This document shows, piece by piece, positions 24,923 through 35,778 of a stretch of 64,000 nt of DNA. Under the pieces are notes generated by a model. The model was not told the DNA's origin. It made no database searches and saw only the letters and a program-made list of their open reading frames with translations. The DNA comes from JADFOB01 sp046753625 (lineage in GTDB: Bacteria > Planctomycetota > Phycisphaerae > UBA1845). Location: positions 9,482 through 73,481 of the forward strand of contig JBHHUB010000001.1 of NCBI GenBank assembly GCA_046753625.1, written 5' to 3'. Position 1 is the stretch's first letter. The number at the start of each line of letters is the position of its first letter. Both the position numbers and the translations under genes were made by a program.

Positions 24923-26023
24923 TCATGCCATGGCTTCGCGGTATAGGGTTTCATACGATTCGAGCGTTTGATCGAATCGCCATCGCGTTGCCACCTCGTG
25001 TTGGGCGTTGGTGCCGAGTCGGGTGCGCAAAGCCGCATCGGTGAAGAGACGCAACAGCGCTTGGGATAGTAGGTCGGGGTCATCGAACGGAACAAGCAGC
25101 CCCGTGCGCTCGTGCGTGATGAGATCGCGACAGCCGGGAACGTCGGTCGTTACGATGGAACAGCCGCACGCCATGGCTTCAAGCAGCGCGTTGGGCAGTC
25201 CTTCCGTGCGCGAGGGGAACGCGAATACCTCGGTGGATCGAAGCAAGGCCGTAACGTCGCTGCGCACGCCCAGGAAATGAACTTGATCCGTCAGCCTCAA
25301 CGTCGCGGCGAGCCGCTCCAATGGGACGCGGTAGGCGCCTTCACCGGCCAGCAGAAGATGGGCATCCACGCGTTGGCGGAGGCGTTCGAGCGCCTTGAGC
25401 AACACGTCGAGCCCCTTGACGACATCGAGGCGGCCGACCCAAAGGATCGTTCGGGCGTTTTGGGGGAGGCCCGCAGCGGGAAGAAGGGCCGCGTTCGGCG
25501 TGCGCGGAGCCGTACATCGCTTCGGATCGATTCCGCCACGAACCAGACGCAGCCGATGGGGGGGCAGGCAGGCACACGCCGCGAGATGCCGGACGACGGA
25601 CGGGGCATTGCCAATCGTCAGACGGCACAGGTCGTGTGTAAAATGATCCGCGACCAAGTGCCATCGTCGTTGCACCTCGACGGTCTGAATCTCGCAGAAG
25701 ATTCGATCTCGCGGAAACTTCGCCCACTTACCCGCAAGCCGCGCCGCCAGGTTGGCGTGAAACAAAAACGCATGCACCATCCGTGGCTTGCATCGCCGCA
25801 GGATTGCGGCCAGTCGCGGTATGACCCGAACGTCGAAGCCGCCACGGCCGTCGCAGGAGCGTACTTCGATCCCCGCCTCGCGCAGCGACCGGCCGACCGG
25901 TCCGGGCGGGTAGAGGCTTACGACGACGGGATGAAACCCGCGCGCGCGCATGGCCGGCGCCAAACGCTGTAGATGAAGCGGCACACCGCCCACCTCAAGA
26001 TCGGTGATCACATACAGAATGGT
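24923..26023 (-). CDS. GT4-family glycosyltransferase
   Basis: The 366-residue GT-B enzyme begins MTILYVITDLEVGGVPLHL at the ATG at 26023. The N-terminal acceptor domain has GVPLHLQRLAPAMRARG; the C-terminal donor domain begins at TILWVGRLDVVKGLDVLL (about residue 196) and has VHFLGVRSDVTALLRS, then the E-x7-E segment SRTEGLPNALLEAMACG that contacts the nucleotide sugar. The product could be a lipopolysaccharide, exopolysaccharide or other glycan; the substrate cannot be told. It follows the ABC transporter genes after 108 bp and may share their transcript. Confidence 0.9.
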   Translation of the reverse strand, partial: TILYVITDLEVGGVPLHLQRLAPAMRARGFHPVVVSLYPPGPVGRSLREAGIEVRSCDGRGGFDVRVIPRLAAILRRCKPRMVHAFLFHANLAARLAGKWAKFPRDRIFCEIQTVEVQRRWHLVADHFTHDLCRLTIGNAPSVVRHLAACACLPPHRLRLVRGGIDPKRCTAPRTPNAALLPAAGLPQNARTILWVGRLDVVKGLDVLLKALERLRQRVDAHLLLAGEGAYRVPLERLAATLRLTDQVHFLGVRSDVTALLRSTEVFAFPSRTEGLPNALLEAMACGCSIVTTDVPGCRDLITHERTGLLVPFDDPDLLSQALLRLFTDAALRTRLGTNAQHEVATRWRFDQTLESYETLYREAMA

Positions 26024-26131
26024 CATAGCGTTTATCGCCACTGCCCCCGCTGGCCAGGGCCTGTCCCGCCTGCGTGCCGCAGGCTTCAATCCGTGCGGCC
26101 GTTCAAGCCCGTGGCTCGGGCCAAGTCCGGT

Positions 26132-27067
26132 TCAAAAATCGCGCCTGGAGAAACGCCACATTCCGAAGAGGATGACCGCCGCCTCGAAAAGCAAGGAGGA
26201 TCCGATCGAGGCGAGCGGGCTTTTCTCAAGCTCCTGCTCTTCGATGGTACGTGCCTTGGCCATGTCGGCCACATCCTGATCGGAGAGCTTGCTTTGGGGA
26301 AACATGTCGGCGCTGGGGCCTACGCCGCCCCACCGAGCTACCAGGTATTCAATGTCCCCGGTTTTCGGCGGAATCCAACTCACCACCCGCACCGTATTGT
26401 AGAGCGTAGTTTGCTTCTTCAGGCTTTCCACCATTTCGAAGAATTGCGGCGCCTGGTGGACGAGAGCGAACACCGCCCACGCCGTTATGGACACCAAGAC
26501 GGCCGCCACCGTGCTACGCGTTTGCACGCCCACGACCGCGGTCACGCAGTAGACATAGCTGAAGAGAAGGACGAGTCCGGGGATCGCCAACAAATAGCCC
26601 GGACACCAAACCCCCCAGCGCAACCCCATGGCCAAGAAGGTGCCGCCTACGAAGAAGATGCCTTGTACCGCGACGAAGACCATGCTCGCGAGGTACTTGT
26701 AGAAAAAGAGCCGCGATCGGCTGATCGGCTTGGATAGCAGCACGCCGATCACGCCGCCGTCGATCATCGAGGGAAACACGCCGGCGGTGGCGATGAGCAT
26801 CAGGATGACGCCGACCCAACCCAACAGGTTGCCGAACAACAAGTAAACGACGATCGCGGCTAACCGGGTGGGGCCTTGGTCGGCGAGGGGGTTGAATGCG
26901 CCGCTATCGGTTTTCCAGATTCCAAAAATGAAACTGACCTGATTGCCCTCGAAGCCGACGCTCACCATCGCCAGAATCACGATGGCCGTGATCGCGATGA
27001 GCACCCAGAAGATCTTGCGATCCAGGGATTCACGAAAACTGGCGACGACGATGGCCCAAAACTGCAT
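26132..27067 (-). CDS. ABC-2 type transporter permease
   Basis: The 311-residue protein has about six membrane helices (around residues 17-37, 65-90, 95-115, 135-165, 170-195 and a last one near 285-305) and a long soluble loop at about 205-275. The start MQFWAIVVASFRESLDRKIFWVL and LLSKPISRSRLFFYKYL are typical of ABC-2 permeases of the NosY/CcmB-like type. It lies 13 bp after the ATPase gene and forms an exporter with it. The cargo is unknown. Confidence 0.85.
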   Translation of the reverse strand: MQFWAIVVASFRESLDRKIFWVLIAITAIVILAMVSVGFEGNQVSFIFGIWKTDSGAFNPLADQGPTRLAAIVVYLLFGNLLGWVGVILMLIATAGVFPSMIDGGVIGVLLSKPISRSRLFFYKYLASMVFVAVQGIFFVGGTFLAMGLRWGVWCPGYLLAIPGLVLLFSYVYCVTAVVGVQTRSTVAAVLVSITAWAVFALVHQAPQFFEMVESLKKQTTLYNTVRVVSWIPPKTGDIEYLVARWGGVGPSADMFPQSKLSDQDVADMAKARTIEEQELEKSPLASIGSSLLFEAAVILFGMWRFSRRDF

Positions 27068-27080
27068 GGATTGCCGACTC

Positions 27081-28057
<977 letters not shown>

Positions 28058-28061
<4 letters not shown>

Positions 28062-28987
28062 CGATCTCCCTGGCGATTCATGACCTGATCCGCGATCTGT
28101 CCGGCGGTGTCATCCGGTGACACATCGAGCCATTGTGCGGCTCGAAATCGCTTGAACCAGGTTCGCTGCGACTTGGCCAGTTGCCGGGTGTTGATTTTGA
28201 TCAATTCCGTCGCTTCCGCAAGGGACAATTCGCCGTTGAGGTGGGCCATGAGTTCCGCATAGCCTACGGCCTTACGCGCCGTTTCGCTCAGTGGCATCGG
28301 TTCGGCCAGCAGCGAGCGAACTTCATCGAGCAGGCCCGCTTGCATCATGCTTTTGACGCGTTGGTTGGTTCGGTGATTCTGATCCTCCAGTGTCCTTCGG
28401 ATCCCGAGGATGGTGCAGGGATAGCGGGTGCGATCTCGGTCCCACTGCGATTGCAGGGTGCTGATGGGGGTTCCGGTCAGTTCGTAGACCTCGAGGGCTC
28501 GGACGATCCGGCGCAGGTCGTTGGGATGAATGCGCGAGGCGGCGGTTGGGTCGACCTGCTGCAAGCGTGCATGTAGGGCGTCGGAACCGTGATCGCGGGA
28601 GAATCGCCTCAGTCTGTCGCGCAGATCGGGATCGGCGCCGGGTCCGTCGAACAACCCTTCCGTCAGCGCCTTGATGTACAGGGCGGTGCCGCCGACCAGG
28701 TAAATCGGCTTGCCGAGTGCGGCGATTTGCTCGATGGCCCGCTCCGCCCGGGTGAGGTATTGGGCCACCGAGAAGTCGTCACACGGGTCCACGATGTCGA
28801 GCAGGTGGTGCGGAATCTCCCGGCGAGCCCGGGCCGAGGGCTTGGCGGTCCCGATATCCATTCGCCGGTAGATTTTCATCGAATCCAGACTGATGATGTG
28901 TCCGCCGGTTCGGCGCGCGAGTTCCCGTCCGAGCCCTCCTTTGCCGCAGCCGGTGCAGCCAATGATGAGTGTGAGATGAGGATTCAT
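28058..28987 (-). CDS. miaA: tRNA dimethylallyltransferase
   Basis: The 309-residue enzyme prenylates A37 of tRNAs that read UNN codons. The ATG at 28987 (MNPHLTLIIG) is chosen over the open upstream frame. Motifs: LDSMKIYRRMDIGTAKPS, PHHLLDIVDP, YLVGGTALYIKALTEGLF, RIHPNDLRRIVRALEVYELTG, and RQLAKSQRTWFKRF. The P-loop reads GCTGCGKGG (residues 10-18), so the Ser/Thr that normally follows the lysine is Gly, which is unusual. It overlaps the ABC ATPase gene by 4 nt. Confidence 0.92.
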
Positions 28988-29232
28988 GGTCCTGGGGCCG
29001 GAGCCGTTCGCCCTGGAATTCAGGCCTGGGATTCTACGCGTTCGCAACGGCGGGCTGCTGCCCTACATCGGTGGCACGGCGCCGGGCATTGCCATGTCGG
29101 TGCGCTCCCGGTACAAAAGGCGTTCGCTGGCCGAGCCTGCGGGATTCGCCCGGCGCGTATCCTCCGGCGCTTTGCTCAATCGGACCGTCACGTCGGCCGA
29201 TAATCAAAGGGTGATTATCTGGGAGCGTAGAC

Positions 29233-31458
29233 TTGCCGCAAGTTGGTTCCACGGCTTTGAAACAGGCTCTCGCGCTGCTCATGCTCTCCATCACCTGGGG
29301 GGGCCATCAGCAGGAACCGCCCACCACCGAGGAGGTGGCCGAGTCCCCCAACCTCAGCCTGTTTGAAGACGGCCTGCTGGATCCCGAATCTCGTGAAGTG
29401 GATCGGCGGCGTTGGGCCAAGGTGTTGCTTGGCTATGACTCTGATGCGGCACGTGCAACGGTCGTACGCCTTCTCGGCTTGAGCAATCGGCCCGAAGTAC
29501 AACTGGCTTTGGTTAAGGAGGTCGCCGACCGCGCCCGCAAGCATCCGGAGCAGCTCCATCTCGCGTTGGTCGATCCGCTCGTCATCCTTCTGGGCAGCGA
29601 GCATCCGGACCTGCGTACCGCGGCCGCCCAAGCCCTGGCGGCGTCCGATGAAGAATCGGTCACGAAGAGGCTCGGCACGCTGGCCCAGAACGCGGACGCG
29701 CCCCTCGTGCAGCGTCTTGCCGCCATAGACGCCCTGGCTCCGAACATTCACCGGCGCATCGTACTGGTCGAATTGATCGCGGCCATCGACGATCCCTCCC
29801 CGGAGATTCGCGATCGGGTCGCCGCAGCCCTCGCCCCCGCCGCTCGAGAGGACTTGGGTGACGATCCGCGCGCCTGGCATGAGTGGTGGAGCCATCAAAA
29901 CGGGCTTAGCGATGAAAAGCGGCTGGCCGAGCAGTTTCGCACCAACCGCATGCGGTTGGAAGACTTGCGATCGGAGTTCGAGGCGTACCGCAAGCGTGTG
30001 CAGCAACGCCAGGAGGCGACCGCGCAGCGGATGCGCGAGTTTCAGCGTGAAATCGCCCGCTCGCTGGACGCGGGGCGGCTCAAGGAGGCCTTGGTACGCT
30101 GGCTTGGTGATCCGGTTCCGCAGGTTGCGCTGACCGCCTTGGGTATCATCAAAGCGCAGATGGCGGATGAGGGCGTTCGGCCCGAAGGCGACGTACTCTC
30201 GGCGCTGCTGCAATTGCTTCACCAGGGCTCCCCAAACGCGCGCCGGGAAGTCCTGTTGATCGTTCAAAACGTTAGCGAGGCGAAGGTGGTCGAGGAGGTT
30301 CTCAAGCAACTGGAGGTCGAGCAGGACGTCGAAACCCGGCTCGCCATTCTCAAAGCGATCGGCGCGTTGAACCGGGTTGAGGCGATCGAGAAGCTGGTTG
30401 CGGAGATTCAATCCGCGCAGACCCCGGTGGTTTGCGTTCGGGAAGCGGCGCTCGCGTTGGGCCACCTGGCCGCTCAGATCGATCCGCCGCTGAGTGATTC
30501 CGTCGCCGTTGTGGCGCTCAAGTCGCGCTACGCCGGTACGCCGGTGGATGACGTGCCTTTGCGCGCCGCGCTGTTGACCGCGATGGCCGGTGTCGGCGAT
30601 GCCAAGTGTGCGCCGGAATTCCTCGATGCGGTCGAGTTCGACGAGCCGAGCATCGTGAAGCCGGCCATCTACGGGATGCAGCGCATTGGATACGTGACCA
30701 AACTCGCGAGACTGCGCGACCTTACCGCCCATCCCGATCCGTTGGTCCGCCTTTCCGCGATTGAGGCGGTCAGCCGGCTTGGTCATGAGACGGCGGACTT
30801 GGAGTGCCTGTTGGCACGGCTCAATCCGGTCAACGAGGAAAACGAGCTGGCCCGAGATGCCGCGTGGCGGGCGGTGCTCGATCTTATGAAGGACAAGTCG
30901 CACGCCGATCAACTCGCCCTGGCCGACCGCCTTCGCGAGATACCCGGCCGGGAAGTCGAGTATCTGGAACTGCTCGCCTCGTCTATCGACCCGAAGGCGT
31001 CGCAGGGGCAGCCCTTGCAGACGGTCTTGACCCGGCTTTCCAGCCTGCTGATGGCCGGCAACGATTACGTTCAGGCGGCCGATCACCTGAGGCAGCTCTA
31101 CCAGTTGCGGTCTGCGTCCGGCGCCGACGATTTGATGGATGGCGGGGTTACCTGGCTCGATGCCTCGCTACGCGGCTATCCACGAACCGATCCGACCACC
31201 GCGCTGTCCAGCATGTTGAACGCCGAGCCCGAGGCGGCGGCCGTAGAACGGATCATCGCAACCCTACGATCGCACTTGGCTTCAAAAGCGGTGCGGAAAG
31301 ACTTGGACCGGCTGGTGCCGCTGGTGGAGGCGATCCGGAGCGTCAGAATCGAAGCACCGCCGCAGTTGTGGTCGGCGTTTGTTAATGAGCTGGACGAGTT
31401 GGCCTCCTTGCGCAATGAGCCGCCTCCCGGTGCCGAGGCATCCACAGACGGGAACTGA
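29233..31458 (+). CDS. HEAT-repeat exported protein
   Basis: The 741-residue protein starts with TTG at 29233, preceded by GGGAG seven nt away, and an N-terminal hydrophobic stretch (about residues 9-22). Most of the chain is helical repeats of HEAT type, for example TAAAQALAASDEESVTKRLG, VPQVALTALGIIKAQM and LVRLSAIEAVSRLG. A charged coiled coil lies at about 215-285. Such solenoids are protein-protein scaffolds and are very common in planctomycetes. It is divergent from miaA. Function unknown. Confidence 0.8.
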   Translation: MPQVGSTALKQALALLMLSITWGGHQQEPPTTEEVAESPNLSLFEDGLLDPESREVDRRRWAKVLLGYDSDAARATVVRLLGLSNRPEVQLALVKEVADRARKHPEQLHLALVDPLVILLGSEHPDLRTAAAQALAASDEESVTKRLGTLAQNADAPLVQRLAAIDALAPNIHRRIVLVELIAAIDDPSPEIRDRVAAALAPAAREDLGDDPRAWHEWWSHQNGLSDEKRLAEQFRTNRMRLEDLRSEFEAYRKRVQQRQEATAQRMREFQREIARSLDAGRLKEALVRWLGDPVPQVALTALGIIKAQMADEGVRPEGDVLSALLQLLHQGSPNARREVLLIVQNVSEAKVVEEVLKQLEVEQDVETRLAILKAIGALNRVEAIEKLVAEIQSAQTPVVCVREAALALGHLAAQIDPPLSDSVAVVALKSRYAGTPVDDVPLRAALLTAMAGVGDAKCAPEFLDAVEFDEPSIVKPAIYGMQRIGYVTKLARLRDLTAHPDPLVRLSAIEAVSRLGHETADLECLLARLNPVNEENELARDAAWRAVLDLMKDKSHADQLALADRLREIPGREVEYLELLASSIDPKASQGQPLQTVLTRLSSLLMAGNDYVQAADHLRQLYQLRSASGADDLMDGGVTWLDASLRGYPRTDPTTALSSMLNAEPEAAAVERIIATLRSHLASKAVRKDLDRLVPLVEAIRSVRIEAPPQLWSAFVNELDELASLRNEPPPGAEASTDGN

Positions 31459-31539
31459 TTGCGGCGATACGGATAACCCGATCGCGTCTTGGTGAGCCTC
31501 AAGCCCCTGGTTGGGGCAGGTTCTGGGGATGGGCTCGGG

Positions 31540-32778
31540 TCAATCTTGACGGGTCTGAGGGACCGGCTCGGCGTAGCGAGCCAGTTCGTAATCGTCTCCG
31601 CAGGCCCTCCAGAAGTATACCGGAAGCGTTGTCGCTTGGGCCATAAAGCGTGCCGTTCGCTCCGCGGCCGTGGTGGACATGTTGGCAACGATTACCGCAT
31701 CGGCGGCGGTGGGATCGGTGCCTCGCCCGTACCGATCAAGAACTTCCTTCACGCTGTGCACGGGGACGCCGCGATAGCAGCGATCCAACGCGGTGAACCG
31801 ATCGTCGGCGACGGCCACGACGTCGATGCCGGCCTGCCCACAGCCTCGATGAAACGCGTAGACGTTCTTGCCTAGATCGGCGAACACGACGCGGCTGATG
31901 CCCTCTTCCGCAAGTTGGCTCATGGCCGATTCCATGGCACCCCACCGAAAGAAAAACTCCAGCGCCGCCGCGTCAAGCCGAAAGCCAGCATACTCTTTGC
32001 GTTCCGAAGATTCGAGCGCGGATGCCTCGGACACGCCTTGTTCGTATTCTTTCACGTGGCCGCGTGCGACAGCCAGCCAGCGGTAGCGCTGCAAGGTGTC
32101 GTCGCGGTAGATGCGCAGATAGTCGTCGGGCAAGTATCGGGCGGCAACGCGCAGGTTGTTGCGTACGTCCAGACACGTGGTTCGCTCCGGCTTGCGCGCT
32201 TGCGGGCTCTTCTCGTGCCGGACCGAGAGATCGGGAAACACGCCGATCTTCCATCCCGCCGCGACCAGTCGGAAGGCCAGATCGTATTCTTCGGCTTGCA
32301 TGAAAAAGCGTTTGTCCAAGCCGCCGACATCGCGCAGCGCCTCAAGCCGCAGGCCCACGCCGCACCCGACGAACACCCCCGGCAGCGCCGCGCCTTCATG
32401 CTGACCGTCGGGCAGAATCACGTCGAACCCGGCCGCTGCGAGGCGGCGATCCGCTCGGAAGTGTTGGATCATCTTGGCGATGCTGCCCGCTAGAGGGTGC
32501 GAATCGTCATCGAGAAAGACGACGTATTGCCCCCGCGCAACGTCTACGCCATACGCTTTCGCACAGCTTCCTTCGTTAGTATCCAGCGGGATCACCTGAT
32601 CGGCGAGCGCGGTGGCGAGATTTCGGGTACCGTCAGTCGAAGCGTTGTCGACCACAACGATCTCGAACAAATCCCGCGGCGGTCCGCAGTGCACTACTGC
32701 GGCTAACGTGCGCTTGACCTCATCGTGGCGATTGTGGGTTGCCAGTACAAAACTAACCAGCAGCTCCGGTCTCAGCAT
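31540..32778 (-). CDS. GT2-family glycosyltransferase with extra C-terminal domain
   Basis: The 412-residue protein has an N-terminal GT-A domain (about residues 1-255): VSFVLATHNRHDEVKRTLAA, IVVVDNASTDGTRN, YVVFLDDDSHP (DxD-type), VFVGCGVGLRLEALRDVGG, and AEEYDLAFRLVAAGWKI. The C-terminal ~120 residues (ISRVVFADLGKNVYAFHRG, VDVVAVADDRFTALDRCYRG, ADAVIVANMSTTAAERTARF) look like a Rossmann-type domain resembling CoA-binding or sugar-sensing folds. Donor and acceptor are unknown. Confidence 0.85.
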   Translation of the reverse strand: MLRPELLVSFVLATHNRHDEVKRTLAAVVHCGPPRDLFEIVVVDNASTDGTRNLATALADQVIPLDTNEGSCAKAYGVDVARGQYVVFLDDDSHPLAGSIAKMIQHFRADRRLAAAGFDVILPDGQHEGAALPGVFVGCGVGLRLEALRDVGGLDKRFFMQAEEYDLAFRLVAAGWKIGVFPDLSVRHEKSPQARKPERTTCLDVRNNLRVAARYLPDDYLRIYRDDTLQRYRWLAVARGHVKEYEQGVSEASALESSERKEYAGFRLDAAALEFFFRWGAMESAMSQLAEEGISRVVFADLGKNVYAFHRGCGQAGIDVVAVADDRFTALDRCYRGVPVHSVKEVLDRYGRGTDPTAADAVIVANMSTTAAERTARFMAQATTLPVYFWRACGDDYELARYAEPVPQTRQD

Positions 32779-33023
32779 GACGCCTCCCCCTATTGCAAGG
32801 CTCTCGAACCGTACAACGCCGCCTCACCCATACGTCAGCCTAAATCAGGACCGGCACCGCAACGACGTTTCAGGCGAGATACCCGGCGGCGTTTCGGGTT
32901 GTGCAGCGCTCCACGCGATGGATATCGGCATTCTCGCGTTCGCCCTGTACGCCGGGTGTCGACAGCCGCGATTGACGCCCTGCAGCCGCTTTCCTAGGAT
33001 GCTGTGGAAGAGGCGGAGAACCC

Positions 33024-33674
33024 ATGCCCCCGATCATCAACCGGCCTATCGGTACCCCCAAACCCATCGCGCTGTTCGGTGGGAGTTTCAACCCCATCCA
33101 CAATGGCCACCTGAGCATAGCTCGCGCCGTGGCAGCGCGCGTGGGCGTGGATCGCGTCGTTTTGCTGCCCAGCCAGTCGCCGCCGCACAAGTCCGCCGGG
33201 TCGCTGGTGGACGCCGCGCATCGGTTGGCGATGATCCAACTGGCTGTGGAGGACGATCCGATTTGTTCCGTCCACGAGTGGGATCTCGACCGTGCCGGGC
33301 CGACGTACACGATCGAAACCGTGGACCATTTCCGCCGCGAACTGGGCGAGCAAAGGGAAATCTGTTGGATCATCGGGGCGGATTCGCTGGCCGAATTGCA
33401 CCTCTGGCATCGCGTCGCCGAGTTGGTGGATCGTTGCCGGTTTCTTACTGCCGCCCGGCCAGGAAGCGAGGTGCTCGATTGGGAGCCGCTTGCTTCGTTG
33501 CTGTCTCCGCCCCAGCTCGAAAAGCTCAAGTCCGGCGTGCTGGAAACCCCCATGGTAGACATTTCGGCCACCGAGATTCGTCGCCGGGTCGCCGCGGGCG
33601 CGTCGCTCGAAGGGTTGGTTCCGCCGGGCGTCGCCGCGTACATAGCCGATCATGGGCTGTATGCCGGTGGGTAG
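33024..33674 (+). CDS. nadD: Nicotinate-nucleotide adenylyltransferase
   Basis: The 216-residue enzyme converts nicotinate mononucleotide to deamido-NAD. Motifs: ALFGGSFNPIHNGHLSIARA with the HxGH-type site, LLPSQSPPHKSAG, WIIGADSLAELHLWHR, and the C-terminal ISATEIRRRVAAG. Spacing from GAGGCGGAGAACCC to the ATG supports the start at 33024. Divergently oriented from the GT2 gene. Confidence 0.94.
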   Translation: MPPIINRPIGTPKPIALFGGSFNPIHNGHLSIARAVAARVGVDRVVLLPSQSPPHKSAGSLVDAAHRLAMIQLAVEDDPICSVHEWDLDRAGPTYTIETVDHFRRELGEQREICWIIGADSLAELHLWHRVAELVDRCRFLTAARPGSEVLDWEPLASLLSPPQLEKLKSGVLETPMVDISATEIRRRVAAGASLEGLVPPGVAAYIADHGLYAGG

Positions 33675-33691
33675 TGCTGCGAAGAAAAGTT

Positions 33692-33836
33692 GTAACCGTT
33701 CACAGGGTGGAATCGGCTTTAGCGCTCCCCAAACGGCATTGTGAGGGGCACGTCGTCCCCGTTTCGACCGCCTTTCTGTACCGACCATCACGAAAACCAC
33801 TTATTCTATAGGGTCTTGACCCCGTGAACGGTTACG
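33692..33836. repeat. Inverted-repeat-bounded element, 145 bp
   Basis: GTAACCGTTCAC (33692-33703) is repeated inverted as GTGAACGGTTAC (33825-33836), with partly matching outer flanks (AAAAG on the left, GAAAAG on the right). Inside, GGGTCTTGACCC (33813-33824 area) is a further palindrome. The unit sits between nadD and the zinc-ribbon gene and resembles a short MITE or a long stem. No coding content. Confidence 0.5.
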
Positions 33837-33918
33837 AAAAGTTTGTTCTGCGGGGTTGGCGCGGCCATTTGTAGCCCGGCCGCCGTCGGCTGAGCGGTTG
33901 CATCAGGGAGCGAACGGA

Positions 33919-34272
33919 TTGACGCCACGCGATGACCGTCAAGACCTGTTTTGCCTGCACTGTGGGTACAACCTTCGGGGACTGTCCGGTGATCCGCGGC
34001 GATGTCCGGAGTGCGGCCGCCAGAGCGCGGTTGCGGACATGCTCATTCCCGCGGATCAAATCCGTAAGGCGTTGCGCCGGCTCGAAACCGGCCCGGCGCT
34101 CGCGACGAGCGTAGTGTTGATTTCTTTGTGCTTTCTGGCCATGCGGTGGGTCGCCGAGCGAGCCAAGCGGGCGATCGCCCCGATTCAACGAGCTCGCGCG
34201 GCGGCGATGGTCCGCGAACATAGGATTACAGGAACGCCAGAAGTGCGAGCCGGTGGGGTGCCTGAAGATTGA
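33919..34272 (+). CDS. Zinc-ribbon membrane protein, planctomycete type
   Basis: The 117-residue protein starts with TTG at 33919 after AGGGAG. CLHCGYNLRGLSGDPRRCPECG (about residues 12-33) forms a four-cysteine zinc ribbon; a membrane helix follows at about 60-78 (ATSVVLISLCFLAMRWV), then a basic tail. Short proteins with this CxxCGYxLRGL ribbon are common in planctomycetes. Function is unknown. Confidence 0.75.
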   Translation: MTPRDDRQDLFCLHCGYNLRGLSGDPRRCPECGRQSAVADMLIPADQIRKALRRLETGPALATSVVLISLCFLAMRWVAERAKRAIAPIQRARAAAMVREHRITGTPEVRAGGVPED

Positions 34273-34325
34273 ACGTCGAAAGTCCTGGGTGACGTTGTGC
34301 CTTGAGGGTCAGCACGTCGCAACGA

Positions 34326-35591
34326 CTATTCGTACAGCGGGAACTGCGCGCAGAGCGATTTCACTTCGTTGCCGACCTGCTCGATCACGTTCGCGTCTCC
34401 CTGTGATCGCAAGACACGGTCGATCAGCTCCGCGATCGCACCCATTTGGGCTTCCCTCATACCGCGCGTTGTGACGGCCGGGGTGCCGAGTCGCAGGCCG
34501 CTGGTCTGCGTGGGCTTGCGCTCGTCGAACGGGATCATGTTCTTGTTGGTGACGATGCCGGATTGAACGAGCCAGGTCTCCGCTTGCGCTCCGGTGACGT
34601 CCGGATAGGCCGGGCGAAGGTCGAGGAGCATCAAATGATTGTCCGTGCCGCCGGAGACCAACCGGTTGCCTTGTTCGGCCAGCGCCGCGGCCAGCGCGCC
34701 GGCGTTGGCGATGATCTGACGCTGATAGTCGGCGAACTCCCGCGTGAGGGCCTCGCCAAAGGCCACGGCCTTGCCCGCTATGGCATGCATCAGCGGGCCG
34801 CCTTGCGTGCCCGGGAAGATGCGGGAGTTGATCTTCTTGCCCCATTCCTCTTTGCACATGATGAGTCCGCCGCGCGGGCCGCGTAAGGTTTTGTGCGTGG
34901 TGCTGGTCACGAATGCGGCCGTGGGGACGGGGCTGGGATGCAACTCCGTGGCGACCAGACCGGCGATGTGGGCGATGTCGGCCATGTGCAGCGCGCCGAC
35001 CTCATCGGCGATGGCGGAAAAGCGATCGAAATCAATGGTGCGCGGATAGGCGGACGCCCCGGAGATGATGAGCTTGGGGCGGTGTTCCTTGGCGAGTCGC
35101 TCGATTTCATCGTAGTCAAACTGCTCGGTCTCCCGATTCACACCGTAGGACACGATTTTGTAGAGCAGCCCGCTGACGTTGACCTTCAGCCCGTGCGAAA
35201 GGTGGCCGCCGTGCGCCAGGTCGAGCGAGAGAATCGTATCGCCCGGCTCAAGCGCCGCCAGATAGACGGCCGTGTTGGCGTTGGCCCCAGAATGCGGCTG
35301 CACGTTGCAGCACTCGCACCCGAACAACTTGGTCAGCCGATCTCGGGCCAGATTCTCGATGGTGTCCATGTTTGCGCAGCCGCCGTAATAGCGCTTGCCC
35401 GGATAACCTTCGGCGTACTTGTTGGTGAACACCGAGCCGACGGCTTCCAACACGGCCTGCGACACGTGGTTTTCCGAGGCGATAAGCTCGATGGTGTTCT
35501 GCTGACGATCGACCTCGGCCAGCATGGCGGGTAGGATTTCCGGGTCGGTTTCCGCGATGGCTTCAAACGCGGCGCGTGTCGCGATGCTCAT
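34326..35591 (-). CDS. glyA: Serine hydroxymethyltransferase
   Basis: The 421-residue PLP enzyme interconverts serine and glycine with tetrahydrofolate. Motifs: ELIASENHVSQAVLEA, NKYAEGYPGKRYYGGCANMD, VQPHSGANANTAVYLA, AHGGHLSHGLKVNVSG, and the PLP-binding TSTTHKTLRGPRGG with K234. Length is normal. GAGGTGATTCC provides a clear ribosome-binding site for the ATG at 35591. It is a single gene, convergent with the zinc-ribbon gene. Confidence 0.97.
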   Translation of the reverse strand: MSIATRAAFEAIAETDPEILPAMLAEVDRQQNTIELIASENHVSQAVLEAVGSVFTNKYAEGYPGKRYYGGCANMDTIENLARDRLTKLFGCECCNVQPHSGANANTAVYLAALEPGDTILSLDLAHGGHLSHGLKVNVSGLLYKIVSYGVNRETEQFDYDEIERLAKEHRPKLIISGASAYPRTIDFDRFSAIADEVGALHMADIAHIAGLVATELHPSPVPTAAFVTSTTHKTLRGPRGGLIMCKEEWGKKINSRIFPGTQGGPLMHAIAGKAVAFGEALTREFADYQRQIIANAGALAAALAEQGNRLVSGGTDNHLMLLDLRPAYPDVTGAQAETWLVQSGIVTNKNMIPFDERKPTQTSGLRLGTPAVTTRGMREAQMGAIAELIDRVLRSQGDANVIEQVGNEVKSLCAQFPLYE

Positions 35592-35674
35592 GGAATCACC
35601 TCTGTTATGGGTTCAACGTACAATCTTGGCAACAGTCGCCACGTTATCCGCCGTCGAGCCGAAAATCAACGTGG

Positions 35675-35716
35675 GGTCGAAGGTCAAAGGTCAAAGGTCG
35701 AAAATCGAAAATCGGA
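35675..35716 (+). repeat. Degenerate heptamer array 1
   Basis: Six consecutive 7-mers: GGTCGAA, GGTCAAA, GGTCAAA, GGTCGAA, AATCGAA, AATCGGA. Consensus RRTCRAA. Similar arrays occur at 36609-36645, 54796-54831 and 60244-60285. Intergenic, upstream of glyA. Confidence 0.7.
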
Positions 35717-35778
35717 GGCGGCGCCGGTGTGGTCGGTAGTCGGGGGGATGGGGGTTCCCGTGCCCTACCCCGCGCGGG

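Noticed and set aside
29215..31086. A 623-codon minus-strand frame over the HEAT-repeat gene
   Set aside because: It is a shadow: the plus-strand product has clear HEAT repeats and a ribosome-binding site, and the antisense product is low in recognisable structure.
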